DNA of 64,000 nt from assembly GCA_020627785.1 (NCBI GenBank), contig JAHDGF010000001.1, positions 137,056 to 201,055 on the forward strand, read 5' to 3'. The notes beneath the pieces are model-generated. The model made no database searches. It had not been told where the DNA came from and saw nothing but the letters and a program-made list of their open reading frames with translations. A program made the translations under genes and the position numbers. The DNA is from Saprospiraceae bacterium (GTDB taxonomy: Bacteria > Bacteroidota > Bacteroidia > Chitinophagales > Saprospiraceae). This document shows, in pieces, positions 8,669 to 18,093 of the stretch. How positions within the stretch are numbered: the stretch's first letter is position 1; each line of letters begins with the position of its first letter.

Positions 8669-11125
8669 TTAAGGATCTACATCTATAGTTACACGGACAG
8701 ACTTCATAATTTTATCTTGCTTCATATGGCGGAGACAATGCGCTAAATACTTTTTAATCTGCACAATTGTATGGGAATCTTTTTCCATTTTGATCATTAT
8801 CTGTTCGATATACATCCCCCTAAGTCTCGCCACTCCAGGTTGCGTAGGCCCCAGTACTCTTTTACCCAATTTTGAACGCAAAGTAGCTGCTAAATTTTTT
8901 GCCGTTTCCCGGACTGTCAATGGAGTTTTATGTCGTAGTGTTAATTGTATAAGGCGATAGTAGGGTGGGTATCTGAAGGTCTTTCTTTCATACAATTCTC
9001 GGTTGTAAAATTTCTGTATGTTGTTATTAACCGTTTCATCTATGACATCATGTTCAGGGGTAAAAGTCTGGATGATTACTCTTCCTTGTTTTTCTCTTCG
9101 ACCAGATCTTCCAGCTACCTGTGTAAATAATTGAAACGCTCTTTCTCCTGCTCTGAAATCAGGAAAGGATAAACTCTTATCTGCCATCAATATCCCTACC
9201 AATGATATGCTTTCGAAATCAAGACCCTTTGTTATCATCTGTGTCCCTACAAGTACATCAACTTTTTTGACCTCGAAGTCTGAAAGTATTCTCTCATAAC
9301 TTGACTTGGTTTTTGCTGTATCAAAATCTAATCTGGCAATTCTAGCACTCGGAATAATTGCCCTGAGTTCGTCTTCTATTTTTTCTGTCCCAAATCCAAG
9401 TTTGATCAATTTATGATTTCCGCAATCTGGACATTCATGAATCAGTGCTTTGCGATGACCACAATAATGACATCGAAGTTCTTCAAAGTATTGATGGACG
9501 GTTAAGGTTAAATCACAATTTGGACATTCTGCTGCCCAGTTACATCGATTGCATCTGATGGTTGGGGCGTAACCTCTCCTATTTTGGAAGAGTAAAACCT
9601 GTTCCTTATTAGCTATGGCTTGTATAATCCCATCAATCAATTCCTTACTAAAGTGCGAACGTACTTCTCCACTTTCGTAGGACTTTCTTAAATCGACAAC
9701 ATCTATTTGCGGAAGCACAGAAGCACCATGACGCTTCAATAACTTGACCAATCCATACTTGCCTTCAATGGTATTCATGAAGGTCTCTAAGGCTGGGGTA
9801 GCTGATCCCATCAAAACCTTTGCATCATAGATTTTGGCCATGAGAACTGCTGTATCTCTTGCATTATATCTAGGTGCCGGATCATTCTGCTTGTACGAAG
9901 GATCATGCTCCTCATCAATGATGATCAAACCAAGATTTTTGAAAGGAAGAAATAAAGAAGATCTTGCACCCATGAAAATTGGTTTGCCAGCTCGCGCTTC
10001 ATGGTATAATTCCACGCGCTCATTATTACTCATCCTGCTATGATACAACCCTATGTCATCACCAAACACCTTTTGCAAACGCTGGATAAGTTGAGTGGTT
10101 AGGGCAATTTCTGGTACTAGAAACAAGGTCTGCTTTCCTGCTTCTATTTGCTCCTGAATTAGATCAATGTAAATTCTAGTTTTACCGCTTCCGGTTACTC
10201 CATAAAGTAAGACCTGATCTTTCTTTTCAAACAGTTGACGTATCGCCGCAGTTGCTTCCTTCTGTTCTTCTGATAATGGCGAGGCCGGAACAATTTCACC
10301 GGTATACATCTTCAATCGACTTACCTCTCTTTTTTCTATATCAAGTATGCCTTTCTTTACTAAGGCAGAAATGACCGATTGATTGGTTCCAGTTAATTCA
10401 TAAATGTCAAGCTTAGAAATCCATGGCTCTTTTTTGGTGGTATCCTCCAGCGCAAGAAGTACGTCCATTTGCTTTTGAGATCGAGTACATAGTTTCAATG
10501 CTTCTTCAAATCCTTCCCCTCGAAACCGTGCTTGAAGACAGATGAAATCTACTTTTTTACTCTTATATTTTTCTTTTAGCTCTTCCTCAATTTTAATAAC
10601 CCCCTTATCAATCAAACTTCTTACATGTGGATAAACTGTTTTCTGTTGAATGATTTCTTGAACCTTATCAATACTTAACTTGTCTTGAATGGATACTGCT
10701 TCTGCAATTAAGAATTCTTTATCCGGCAATCTATCCATCTGCTCTAGATAGTCACTAGAGGTCTTTAATAAGGTTTCACTGTTGAGTTTTAATCCAGAAG
10801 GTAAGACCATGTTCATGACCTGACCCATGGTGCAACAATAGTATTCCGCCATCCATCTCCACAGCTTAAATTGAAGTTTGTCTACTATCGGTTCAAAATC
10901 GAGTACTGAGATGATGGGTTTTATTGAATATTCAACGGTGGGCTTTTCTTCAGATACATCTGAAATAAGTCCTGCATAAAGTTTATTACGCAGAGGTACC
11001 TCAACTCGTATACCAGGCTGAATAGCAGGCGCTAGTTCAGCTGAGACCTTATAGGTCGTTTCAATCGGCATTGCCAGAGGTAATATAACGTTTATGTAAA
11101 GTTCTGTCACTTTAATGGAACACAC
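8669..11125 (-). CDS. priA: Primosomal replication restart helicase PriA
   Basis: PriA recognises stalled forks and reloads the replisome as a 3'-5' DNA helicase. The 818-residue protein has the N-terminal DNA-binding part, Walker A GVTGSGKT at 309-316, a DEEH box, the SATPALE motif, and the zinc-binding insert with CxxC pairs (CNRCNWAAECPNC, then CHYCGH and CPDCG). Motifs VGTQMITKGLDF and QVAGRSGR complete the helicase core. The longest frame starts with GTG at 11125; a GTG at 11110 would give MTELYINVILPLA, closer to how relatives begin, so the exact start is open. Confidence 0.95.
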   Translation of the reverse strand: MCSIKVTELYINVILPLAMPIETTYKVSAELAPAIQPGIRVEVPLRNKLYAGLISDVSEEKPTVEYSIKPIISVLDFEPIVDKLQFKLWRWMAEYYCCTMGQVMNMVLPSGLKLNSETLLKTSSDYLEQMDRLPDKEFLIAEAVSIQDKLSIDKVQEIIQQKTVYPHVRSLIDKGVIKIEEELKEKYKSKKVDFICLQARFRGEGFEEALKLCTRSQKQMDVLLALEDTTKKEPWISKLDIYELTGTNQSVISALVKKGILDIEKREVSRLKMYTGEIVPASPLSEEQKEATAAIRQLFEKKDQVLLYGVTGSGKTRIYIDLIQEQIEAGKQTLFLVPEIALTTQLIQRLQKVFGDDIGLYHSRMSNNERVELYHEARAGKPIFMGARSSLFLPFKNLGLIIIDEEHDPSYKQNDPAPRYNARDTAVLMAKIYDAKVLMGSATPALETFMNTIEGKYGLVKLLKRHGASVLPQIDVVDLRKSYESGEVRSHFSKELIDGIIQAIANKEQVLLFQNRRGYAPTIRCNRCNWAAECPNCDLTLTVHQYFEELRCHYCGHRKALIHECPDCGNHKLIKLGFGTEKIEDELRAIIPSARIARLDFDTAKTKSSYERILSDFEVKKVDVLVGTQMITKGLDFESISLVGILMADKSLSFPDFRAGERAFQLFTQVAGRSGRREKQGRVIIQTFTPEHDVIDETVNNNIQKFYNRELYERKTFRYPPYYRLIQLTLRHKTPLTVRETAKNLAATLRSKLGKRVLGPTQPGVARLRGMYIEQIMIKMEKDSHTIVQIKKYLAHCLRHMKQDKIMKSVRVTIDVDP

Positions 11126-11175
11126 TAAGGTCGAGAAAGATATTGTTTAAAGATGGAAGAGCTGCTATGATTAAC

Positions 11176-12192
11176 TTAAAACTTTAAAGAGGCTTTTACC
11201 GGGTAATGGTCTGAAAATTTAACTGCATCAACTTTATGACTAGAAGTGACGAAATGATCATCATGAAATATATAATCTATGCGAAGGAGGGGGTAGTTCT
11301 CACCATAACTGGTCCCAAATCCCATCCCCTTGTCTCGAAAAGTATCGCCAAAAAGTTTACGAAACTGGCGATAGATATATGATTGAGGAATATCATTCAT
11401 ATCTCCTGCCATAACCACCGGGTATGGAGATTTTCTTACATGCTGCATAAGAATGTCCAATTGCTTTTTACGCATGGTTGTCTGCCCAGTATAAGAGCCA
11501 ATGATGGATTTTAATCCACTCAAAGTCCGTTCACTAAAACTAACTTCCTCAATCAGATCATCTGCTGCTTTGCTGATTAAATTTGAGCTAAGGTGGTAGC
11601 TGTAGATTCGGAATATTCTGCCATTGGTGTGTTTAATATCTGCCCACACTGCTTCCATCGTATTACCTCCGACGAAGACGGTACCTTTATTTATTATAGG
11701 GAGTTTTGAAAAAATGGCCATGTAAAATTCGCTTTCGATTGAGTCAAATTCCTCAAGGACCTTACTGACTAAAGATTTACCTGCAGACCTTTTTTCTTGA
11801 ATACAAAATACATCAATGTTGTTTTCCACCTTTAAATACTTCTCCATTGCCTCCGCCTTTTTTTGATCATTTGGGCTTAAGTGAAGACCGCGCACATTGT
11901 AACTCATGATGTTTAAATTGGCTTGAGTAGCAGCTTCCTTAGAACCAAGTTGTAATAAACCACCAATGGAATTATAGCCAATAATTAAGGTGATTAAAGA
12001 GAGGAGACAAAATCTAGGCTGTGTAAAAATCCAAAAGAAAAAGAAAAGAATGTTTGCGACAACCGATAAAGGAAATAAAAGCCCAAAAATAGTCATGGAC
12101 TGAGAAATTTCAGGATTTATCCAAGGACTTAAATAGCCCAAAATTAATCCGATTACGCAGCAGATGTTTACAAAATAAATAAGTCGGTACAC
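11176..12192 (-). CDS. Membrane-anchored endonuclease/exonuclease/phosphatase family protein
   Basis: The 338-residue protein begins with three hydrophobic segments (about residues 5-70), then a full EEP fold: NIMSYNVRGL, DVFCIQEKR with the metal-binding Glu, MAGDMNDIP, RIDYIFHD and the final FSDHYPVKA with the catalytic Asp-His. The EEP domain probably faces the periplasm. Substrates in this superfamily range from DNA to phosphoesters of lipids and cannot be chosen from sequence. Its start abuts the stop of the upstream rhomboid gene with no gap, so the two are coupled. Confidence 0.85.
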   Translation of the reverse strand: MYRLIYFVNICCVIGLILGYLSPWINPEISQSMTIFGLLFPLSVVANILFFFFWIFTQPRFCLLSLITLIIGYNSIGGLLQLGSKEAATQANLNIMSYNVRGLHLSPNDQKKAEAMEKYLKVENNIDVFCIQEKRSAGKSLVSKVLEEFDSIESEFYMAIFSKLPIINKGTVFVGGNTMEAVWADIKHTNGRIFRIYSYHLSSNLISKAADDLIEEVSFSERTLSGLKSIIGSYTGQTTMRKKQLDILMQHVRKSPYPVVMAGDMNDIPQSYIYRQFRKLFGDTFRDKGMGFGTSYGENYPLLRIDYIFHDDHFVTSSHKVDAVKFSDHYPVKASLKF

Positions 12193-13119
12193 CTAATCTT
12201 TTTTGCTCGCTTGAGCTAAGAACTCTTTTTCTTCTTTGCTCAATTTTTGGAAGCCTTGTTCGTTGATTTTATCCAAGATATAATCCAATTGTGACTGAAA
12301 GTCTAGTTCTTCAACATGTTCAATTTCTGGAACATTAGTATCTACTTTACCTTTGTTATACACAACCTGCATGGCCGCCTTTTTCTTTACTATGGGCTGA
12401 CTTGGGTTCCTAAAGTTTGATATTTTATCTATAAAAGATTGAAGTCCAGCCGCTAGGTCAGTGCCATTATGCAATCGATTAACATATAAGATTCCAAAAA
12501 GTGCACCACCTAAATGAGCATAATGTCCACCAGTATTTAAAGTACCCGCAGTACCAACAAGATCAAAAAAGAGGATGACTAAAGCAACCCATTTTATCTT
12601 CACTGGTCCGATAAGCAAAAGATGTAATTCATAATCCGGCGAAAGCATAGCGGCGGTCATAAGCATCGTCATTACTGCAGCTGAGGCACCCATCGCAGAA
12701 GCCATTACATTACCATCTGAACCAAACGGCATAATATAATCTGCAAGGACATAAACCACTGCTCCTACAAGACCACCTAAAATATAAAGAGGCAAGATTC
12801 TGCGATCACCTAAGAAATCACCAACGATTCTACCAAACCAATAAAGAAGAACCATATTCCATATTAAATGCCAGGTTCCCTCATGCAAAAACATGTGGGT
12901 TAACCAAGTCCATGGATATGTATAGACTTTAGGGGCGCCAGAATGTAAGGATAAGACATCAACGATCTTGCTATAAATGCCATTTACATCTCCATAAGCA
13001 GTAAAGACGTAAATCAATTTAATAAAGACAAAGATGGCTATGTTGACTAAGATGATTCTTGTCAAAGTATTACCAGATTGAAACTGATACTGTAGGTCTC
13101 TCTTTATAGATTCAAACAT
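12193..13119 (-). CDS. Rhomboid family intramembrane serine protease, long form
   Basis: A 308-residue multi-pass membrane protein. The rhomboid elements are visible: HMFLHEGTWHLIWNMVLLY (the HxxxN helix), the nucleophile motif GASA followed by AVMTM, and the catalytic His in GHYAHLGGALFG. About 80 hydrophilic residues follow the last helix (VEELDFQSQLDYILDKIN), a tail found in Bacteroidota versions. The cleaved substrate is unknown. It sits between a second rhomboid gene and the EEP gene in the mutL cluster, a gene order I believe is common in Flavobacteriia. Confidence 0.88.
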   Translation of the reverse strand: MFESIKRDLQYQFQSGNTLTRIILVNIAIFVFIKLIYVFTAYGDVNGIYSKIVDVLSLHSGAPKVYTYPWTWLTHMFLHEGTWHLIWNMVLLYWFGRIVGDFLGDRRILPLYILGGLVGAVVYVLADYIMPFGSDGNVMASAMGASAAVMTMLMTAAMLSPDYELHLLLIGPVKIKWVALVILFFDLVGTAGTLNTGGHYAHLGGALFGILYVNRLHNGTDLAAGLQSFIDKISNFRNPSQPIVKKKAAMQVVYNKGKVDTNVPEIEHVEELDFQSQLDYILDKINEQGFQKLSKEEKEFLAQASKKD

Positions 13120-13155
13120 ATTATAAAAAATACAAATATATAACTTATTGTATAA

Positions 13156-13728
13156 TTACAATTTAAAGTTAGACATTCTCCAACTCACAATCAATATTAC
13201 ACCTGCTAAAGCACCTCCTAAGTGGGCAAAATGTGCAGTTCCCGATGTTCCCTGTATGCCCATAAATAAATCGTAAACCACTAAACCCAAGGCTAGATAT
13301 CTTGCCTTTACTGGAATAGGCGGTATTAATAACATCAATTTTACATCAGGAAACATGGCAATAAAAGCGAAAATAACCCCATATATAGCTCCTGAAGCTC
13401 CCACAACAGGATTGTTACTTAGGAAAAAATGGGCGCCCATGGCTACAAATCCTGCCACTAAGTACAATATCAAAAATCGCTTTGGTCCCAAAGTTCTTTC
13501 AACATATGGCCCTAAAAAAAATAGGGATAACATATTGAACATTAGGTGACCAATGTCTGCATGCATAAACATATGAGTCACTAATTGAAATGGAGCAAAG
13601 TAATCACTCTCAAGCGGTGAATGCATGGCAAGCATGGGCATGTACTCAGAAAATGCACCGCTGACTAAAAAGAATGCAGCGACATTTACAATCAGCAACT
13701 TTTTAACCACATCTGTTAAATTATTCAT
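13156..13728 (-). CDS. Rhomboid family intramembrane serine protease, short form
   Basis: The 190-residue product is a minimal six-helix rhomboid: HMFMHADIGHLMFNMLSLFFLG, nucleophile motif GASGAIYG and catalytic His in AHFAHLGGALAG. It lacks the hydrophilic C-terminal tail of its neighbour. The two proteins differ too much to be a recent duplication. The stop of mutL's reading frame is 10 bases away on the same strand, so it is probably cotranscribed with mutL. Confidence 0.9.
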   Translation of the reverse strand: MNNLTDVVKKLLIVNVAAFFLVSGAFSEYMPMLAMHSPLESDYFAPFQLVTHMFMHADIGHLMFNMLSLFFLGPYVERTLGPKRFLILYLVAGFVAMGAHFFLSNNPVVGASGAIYGVIFAFIAMFPDVKLMLLIPPIPVKARYLALGLVVYDLFMGIQGTSGTAHFAHLGGALAGVILIVSWRMSNFKL

Positions 13729-13737
13729 AGGTAATTT

Positions 13738-15525
13738 CTAGAACAGTTTTTCAATCTCATTCAAGTCGAAATTGATAAAGCATTTTTTTCCTGAAGGAGA
13801 AACATATGGATTATCAGTGGCAAAGAGATCATCAAGTAAATGTTGCATCTCCTCTATTTCAAGCTTCTTATAACTTCTACTCGTAGAATGAACAGCCATA
13901 GCCAAGGCTAAGTTTTCATTTACTCCTAAATTTAAATCAAGATTGTTCAAATATTGTTGCATCACCTGATCTAAAACTTCTTCAAAATTCTGATCTTCAA
14001 GCCCAGGAGTGATGCCGTAAACAATAAATCCACCCTGTCCAAATGGCTCCATCTTAATCCCTAACCTGATAAGCTCTGGTTGTAATTTAGTTAGAATCTC
14101 GGTCTTGTCTGGAGAATATTCAATTGTAATAGGAAATAATAACTGCTGTACACCGATTTGTTCTCCCTCCAAGGCTTTCAAAAAGCGTTCATAAAGAATT
14201 CGCTCATGGGCATTGCGTTGGTCGATAACTATGTAGCCAGAACGTATTTGACTGATGATGTATTTATTGTGTATTTGAAATGCCTGACCATAGTTGATCT
14301 GCTTTTCTTCTTCAGGCATTAAGGAAGCAGTACTTGGCAAAGTAATATGATTTTCATCATCGGTCTGCAGCTCACGATATAGAGATTCCCATGAATCTAT
14401 TTCTTTGCGTTTTGCCACTCTTGGATCAACAGAAAAATTAGAATTTTTATTTACCTCCGATGGTGCACTATAACCCGTTTCGTTATACACTTTCTCAAAA
14501 CTTAAGTCTTGATCAAAATCCAAACTTGGAGTAATACTGTATTTAGCTAAACCCGCCTTAAGAATAACCTTTAAGTAATTATAAATTAATCGATCATCTT
14601 CAAATTTTACTTCTTGCTTTGTAGGATGAATATTAATGTCAATCTTACTTGGATCTAAATCTAAATTCAAAATATAAAACGGATACTCATCTTCTCCCAA
14701 TAAATTATCATAACCATTCTTGATGGCGTGATGCAAATATGGACTTTTTATGAATCGTCCATTTATGAAAAGATATTGATCTCCTTTGGTCTTTTTATTT
14801 AATTCTGGCTTGCCAATATATCCCTTAATTTCAACAACCCCAGTCACCTCTTCAATTGGTACTAGTTGTTCATTAACGTTTTTTCCGAAGACTCCGATTA
14901 TCCGTTGTCTTAAGTTGCCTTCTGGCAAATGATAGATTTCATTTTCATTGTGAATCAGTCTAAATCTAATCTTCGGATTTATAAGTGCCACCCTTTTAAA
15001 TTCCTCCAGAATATGATTGTATTCCGTAGCATCCTTTTTTAAAAACTTTCTTCTAGCAGGCACATTGTAAAATAAGTTCTTAATCGTAAAACTAGTCCCC
15101 TGTGCCGCCGGGCAGTATTCCTGTTTGATTAGTTTCGAACCATGAATAATTATCTCTGTCCCTAAATCTGCTTCTGCTGTTTTGGTTTTTAGATGTACGT
15201 GAGCAATTGAAGCAATTGAAGGAATGGCCTCTCCTCGAAATCCCATGGTCCGTATAGAAAATAAATCAGCGGCTGTACGAATTTTTGATGTCGCATGACG
15301 CTCGAAACACATCCGTGCATCAGTTTCCGTCATCCCTTTGCCATTATCAGTTACCTGAATAAGTGTTTTACCCGAATCTTGTATGATTAAGTCAATGCTA
15401 GTAGCTTCTGCATCGATAGAATTTTCGAGCAGTTCCTTAACCACAGAAGCTGGCCTTTGAACAACTTCTCCGGCGGCTATTTGGTTGGCAATTGATTCTG
15501 GTAAAAGCTGAATTATATCAGCCAT
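13738..15525 (-). CDS. mutL: DNA mismatch repair protein MutL
   Basis: The 595-residue protein has an intact GHKL ATPase: IANQIAAGEVVQRPASVVKE, DNGKGM, ERHATSKI, TMGFRGEAI and the PAAQGTSFTIKNLFYNVPAR segment. The C-terminal dimerisation domain is present. Where endonuclease-active MutL proteins have DQHA-x2-E-x4-E, this one reads DQRNAHERILYE, replacing the metal-binding His-Ala, so strand-nicking activity is doubtful. Its partner MutS is not in the window. It follows a small membrane-protein gene and precedes the rhomboid pair on one strand. Confidence 0.95.
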   Translation of the reverse strand: MADIIQLLPESIANQIAAGEVVQRPASVVKELLENSIDAEATSIDLIIQDSGKTLIQVTDNGKGMTETDARMCFERHATSKIRTAADLFSIRTMGFRGEAIPSIASIAHVHLKTKTAEADLGTEIIIHGSKLIKQEYCPAAQGTSFTIKNLFYNVPARRKFLKKDATEYNHILEEFKRVALINPKIRFRLIHNENEIYHLPEGNLRQRIIGVFGKNVNEQLVPIEEVTGVVEIKGYIGKPELNKKTKGDQYLFINGRFIKSPYLHHAIKNGYDNLLGEDEYPFYILNLDLDPSKIDINIHPTKQEVKFEDDRLIYNYLKVILKAGLAKYSITPSLDFDQDLSFEKVYNETGYSAPSEVNKNSNFSVDPRVAKRKEIDSWESLYRELQTDDENHITLPSTASLMPEEEKQINYGQAFQIHNKYIISQIRSGYIVIDQRNAHERILYERFLKALEGEQIGVQQLLFPITIEYSPDKTEILTKLQPELIRLGIKMEPFGQGGFIVYGITPGLEDQNFEEVLDQVMQQYLNNLDLNLGVNENLALAMAVHSTSRSYKKLEIEEMQHLLDDLFATDNPYVSPSGKKCFINFDLNEIEKLF

Positions 15526-15605
15526 GAATTTCGGTTTTCATAGAACCTGCAATATCCTTTATTTTTCCTATCAAAAAAAAGGCTTTTTTCCACCATTGTG
15601 GAATA

Positions 15606-15905
15606 CTATTCCAAGGACTCTAAAAATCGACGAATTCCCTCTGATTCTAGGAGTTTATAGGTAAGTAAAACTAGAATACCTATGATTAAAAATAAACGAA
15701 AGGTTGCTTTACGGCTTCCTTTGCGTAAATCACTCTGCCTAATGGGTGTTTTTCGATTAAAACCAGTCCTTATGCCTGCCTTTGCTCTATCCGTTTCATC
15801 TGCTCCTTCCCTATAAGGTGCCATACGCTGTTCTAATTCCTCTTTGGCAGGATCGTAGTACCGCGGCACGTAGTCAAACCGTCTATTTTTTACTTTTTTA
15901 AGCAT
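15606..15905 (-). CDS. Small single-pass membrane protein upstream of mutL
   Basis: 99 residues: a basic, hydrophilic N-terminal part (VKNRRFDYVPRYYDP, then a KGSRKATFR stretch) followed by one transmembrane helix, FLIIGILVLLTYKLLE, near the C-terminus. Proteins of this shape next to mutL in Bacteroidota are often labelled riboflavin synthase subunit beta, a label nothing in this sequence supports. It is the first gene of the mutL-rhomboid-EEP cluster. Role unknown. Confidence 0.65.
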   Translation of the reverse strand: MLKKVKNRRFDYVPRYYDPAKEELEQRMAPYREGADETDRAKAGIRTGFNRKTPIRQSDLRKGSRKATFRLFLIIGILVLLTYKLLESEGIRRFLESLE

Positions 15906-15954
15906 ATCAGTAGTATGATGCTTTAAATTACCATTTGGTTGGCAAAATCAGAGT

Positions 15955-15991
15955 TTTTTACTGCCGTGATTTAATCAAAATGCAGTAAAAA
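15955..15991. repeat. Inverted repeat upstream of the mutL cluster
   Basis: Ten-base arms TTTTTACTGC and GCAGTAAAAA are separated by 17 bases. The T run is on the 5' side and the A run on the 3' side on both strands, opposite to an intrinsic terminator. It lies between the TonB receptor stop and the mutL-cluster start, so it could be an operator or an mRNA element. Confidence 0.4.
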
Positions 15992-16011
15992 GCCTATCAG
16001 CTTTCTTTCGC

Positions 16012-18093
16012 TTAGTCTATGAGGCCAAAGTTATAGTTCAAAGAAATGAAAAATGACCGACCCTTATTAACGATCTGTAATGCATCATTGCTCATATCTG
16101 TGTGATTCAAGCTAACATTCGCATTGTTTACCCCGATCCTAAAATTATCCAATAGATTCTTGACTCCGAATACCAGCGATAAATTATCCTTAAATAATTT
16201 CGTTTGAATGTTGGCATCTAGAAATTGATATGGGGCTAGAATACTTTGTCCTAACTCATTAAATGCATCCAAATAATAATTTACCTGCGAATTGAAATAA
16301 CGATGTGCAACAGACACATTAATAGGAAGCTTTGGAACCCTATATTGAAGGGTAGTACTCATATCAAAATTTGAGATCGAACCGACTCCTTCATTGTTTA
16401 ATGTTAAATCGTTATCAATGAAAATTAAATTGGTTTGATAATCTAATTGGAAATTTTTAAAGGTACTACTCAGCTGAATGCCGATTCCTTTTGATATAAA
16501 TCGCTGAAGATTTTGGTACGTAAATCTAGTCTCATTTACTTGAGCTAAAATAATTTTATTGTCGATGGCCGTGTGGAATACATTTGCGGAAGCGGAAAGA
16601 TTTAAATCCTCTTTCTTTTTCCCCCATTCTAAACTTAAATTATAATCAACAGACTTTTCTGCTTCTAGATTTGGATTACCTACAACATCGTGATTTACAT
16701 CAATGAAGTTTAAGTACAGTTCTTTCAGTCCAGGACTTCTAAATCCATGGCTATAACCGAACTTTAAACTGAAAGGAGTGAAGTCCCATTTGGCTTGTAG
16801 CGATGGACTGCTTATGAACCCAAATGTTCTATTCCAGATGTTTCTTGTACCGATAGAACTAGTAAAGTTTTTGCTTGGCGCAAATTTGATTTGCGTAAAA
16901 ACCGATGCCTCTTCTATATCAATCTCATTTCCTTCTACTAAACTTTCAATGCGTTCGCCTTCACCTGTTTCTTTATTATATTGACCACCAATCATATATT
17001 GCCAATTTGGCTTTATCTGGTCAGAATACATGACTTTAAAAAATTGAGCATCGAAGTAACTTGAATCCACTTCGCTCATTTCTGGATCAATTGCTCCTAA
17101 ATCAAACTCATATCTTTCATTGGTCAAGCTTCTATAAAATTGGTTATATGCAAGATCAATCTGTAAATATTTTCTATCGGTCAACTGACCATCATAGTGA
17201 AGGTTAAAATCGTTTCGTTGGGTATTGTACACTTCATCAAGTGCGTATGGTAAAAATTGAGGTCTTCTCAACTTTCCTAAATTTCTCACTTCCTCAGTAT
17301 TCCATCTTGTTGAAAAAATCAATCGGTGATCTTCTAAGAAATCATATCTCAAAGATGCACCACTGCTCCATTGCGTTTTCGGATTCCAAGGATATTTTTT
17401 CACCTCCATACTACTACCATCCTCAAATTCAAAGGTTTCAAAAATCCTAAGAGAATCATCAACCATGTTCTGATCATTCAAGTAATTACCATGCAAGCTT
17501 AGTAGAAATTGTTTGTGTCTTAGGCCTGTTCTTAGCATCAGGTTCTGAACTCCATTACTTTCCATTAAAGCAGAAACTTCCGTTTCAATTTTCTTTAGCT
17601 GAGATTTTTTACTGATTAGATTGATGACACCACCTGTTGCATTGTTTCCATACAAAAGAGATTGGGTTCCTTCTATTATTTCTATGCGTTCAATATTCGC
17701 CATCGATATCTGAGACAAATCAATCGCCCCATCAAGCCTACCTATAATCGGTACTCCATCAATTAATATTGCTACACTATTGCTTTCAACACCTCTCAAT
17801 TTTATGGAATTCCCCAACGCTGGATCATATTGAATTTTCACATTTGAGTCAAATTGTAAAACTTGATCAAGAGTGGTGAAGGCTCTACTTTCTATTTGTT
17901 CTGTTTTAATAACTTTTACCTTATATAAGCTATTAGAATAATGAGTTGGTGCATACTGTCCAGTAATTACGACATCATCGAGATTTATACTTAAATCAAA
18001 ACTATCCAGTGCTTCTTGCGCAAAAATTACATTAGAATTGAAGCACAAGCATAAGGTGACTAGGCTTAAATATTTAAGATTGAAACAACTCAT
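16012..18093 (-). CDS. TonB-dependent outer-membrane receptor, probable haem receptor (HmuR-like)
   Basis: The 693-residue protein has a signal peptide ending in NVIFAQ, a plug domain (DDVVITGQ, KLRGVESNSVAILIDGVP, GTQSLLYGNNATGGVINL) and a beta barrel ending in aromatic residues. Near residues 445-475 it reads FRSPGLKEL, then NH, then NPNL. Haem receptors such as HmuR and HemR carry FRAP/YRAP and NPDL/NPNL boxes with an essential His between them, though these boxes also occur in other receptors. There is no N-terminal carboxypeptidase-regulatory or signalling domain. Its start overlaps the stop of an AraC-type gene by four bases, and a HmuY-like gene is divergent. I read it as haem uptake; a siderophore or cobalamin is the alternative. 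Confidence 0.8.
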   Translation of the reverse strand: MSCFNLKYLSLVTLCLCFNSNVIFAQEALDSFDLSINLDDVVITGQYAPTHYSNSLYKVKVIKTEQIESRAFTTLDQVLQFDSNVKIQYDPALGNSIKLRGVESNSVAILIDGVPIIGRLDGAIDLSQISMANIERIEIIEGTQSLLYGNNATGGVINLISKKSQLKKIETEVSALMESNGVQNLMLRTGLRHKQFLLSLHGNYLNDQNMVDDSLRIFETFEFEDGSSMEVKKYPWNPKTQWSSGASLRYDFLEDHRLIFSTRWNTEEVRNLGKLRRPQFLPYALDEVYNTQRNDFNLHYDGQLTDRKYLQIDLAYNQFYRSLTNERYEFDLGAIDPEMSEVDSSYFDAQFFKVMYSDQIKPNWQYMIGGQYNKETGEGERIESLVEGNEIDIEEASVFTQIKFAPSKNFTSSIGTRNIWNRTFGFISSPSLQAKWDFTPFSLKFGYSHGFRSPGLKELYLNFIDVNHDVVGNPNLEAEKSVDYNLSLEWGKKKEDLNLSASANVFHTAIDNKIILAQVNETRFTYQNLQRFISKGIGIQLSSTFKNFQLDYQTNLIFIDNDLTLNNEGVGSISNFDMSTTLQYRVPKLPINVSVAHRYFNSQVNYYLDAFNELGQSILAPYQFLDANIQTKLFKDNLSLVFGVKNLLDNFRIGVNNANVSLNHTDMSNDALQIVNKGRSFFISLNYNFGLID
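16584..16594 (+). repeat. TTGCGNAAGCG motif copy inside the haem-receptor-like gene
   Basis: Core TTGCGGAAGCG, antisense to the receptor gene, preceded by CAT and followed by GAAA. Confidence 0.65.
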
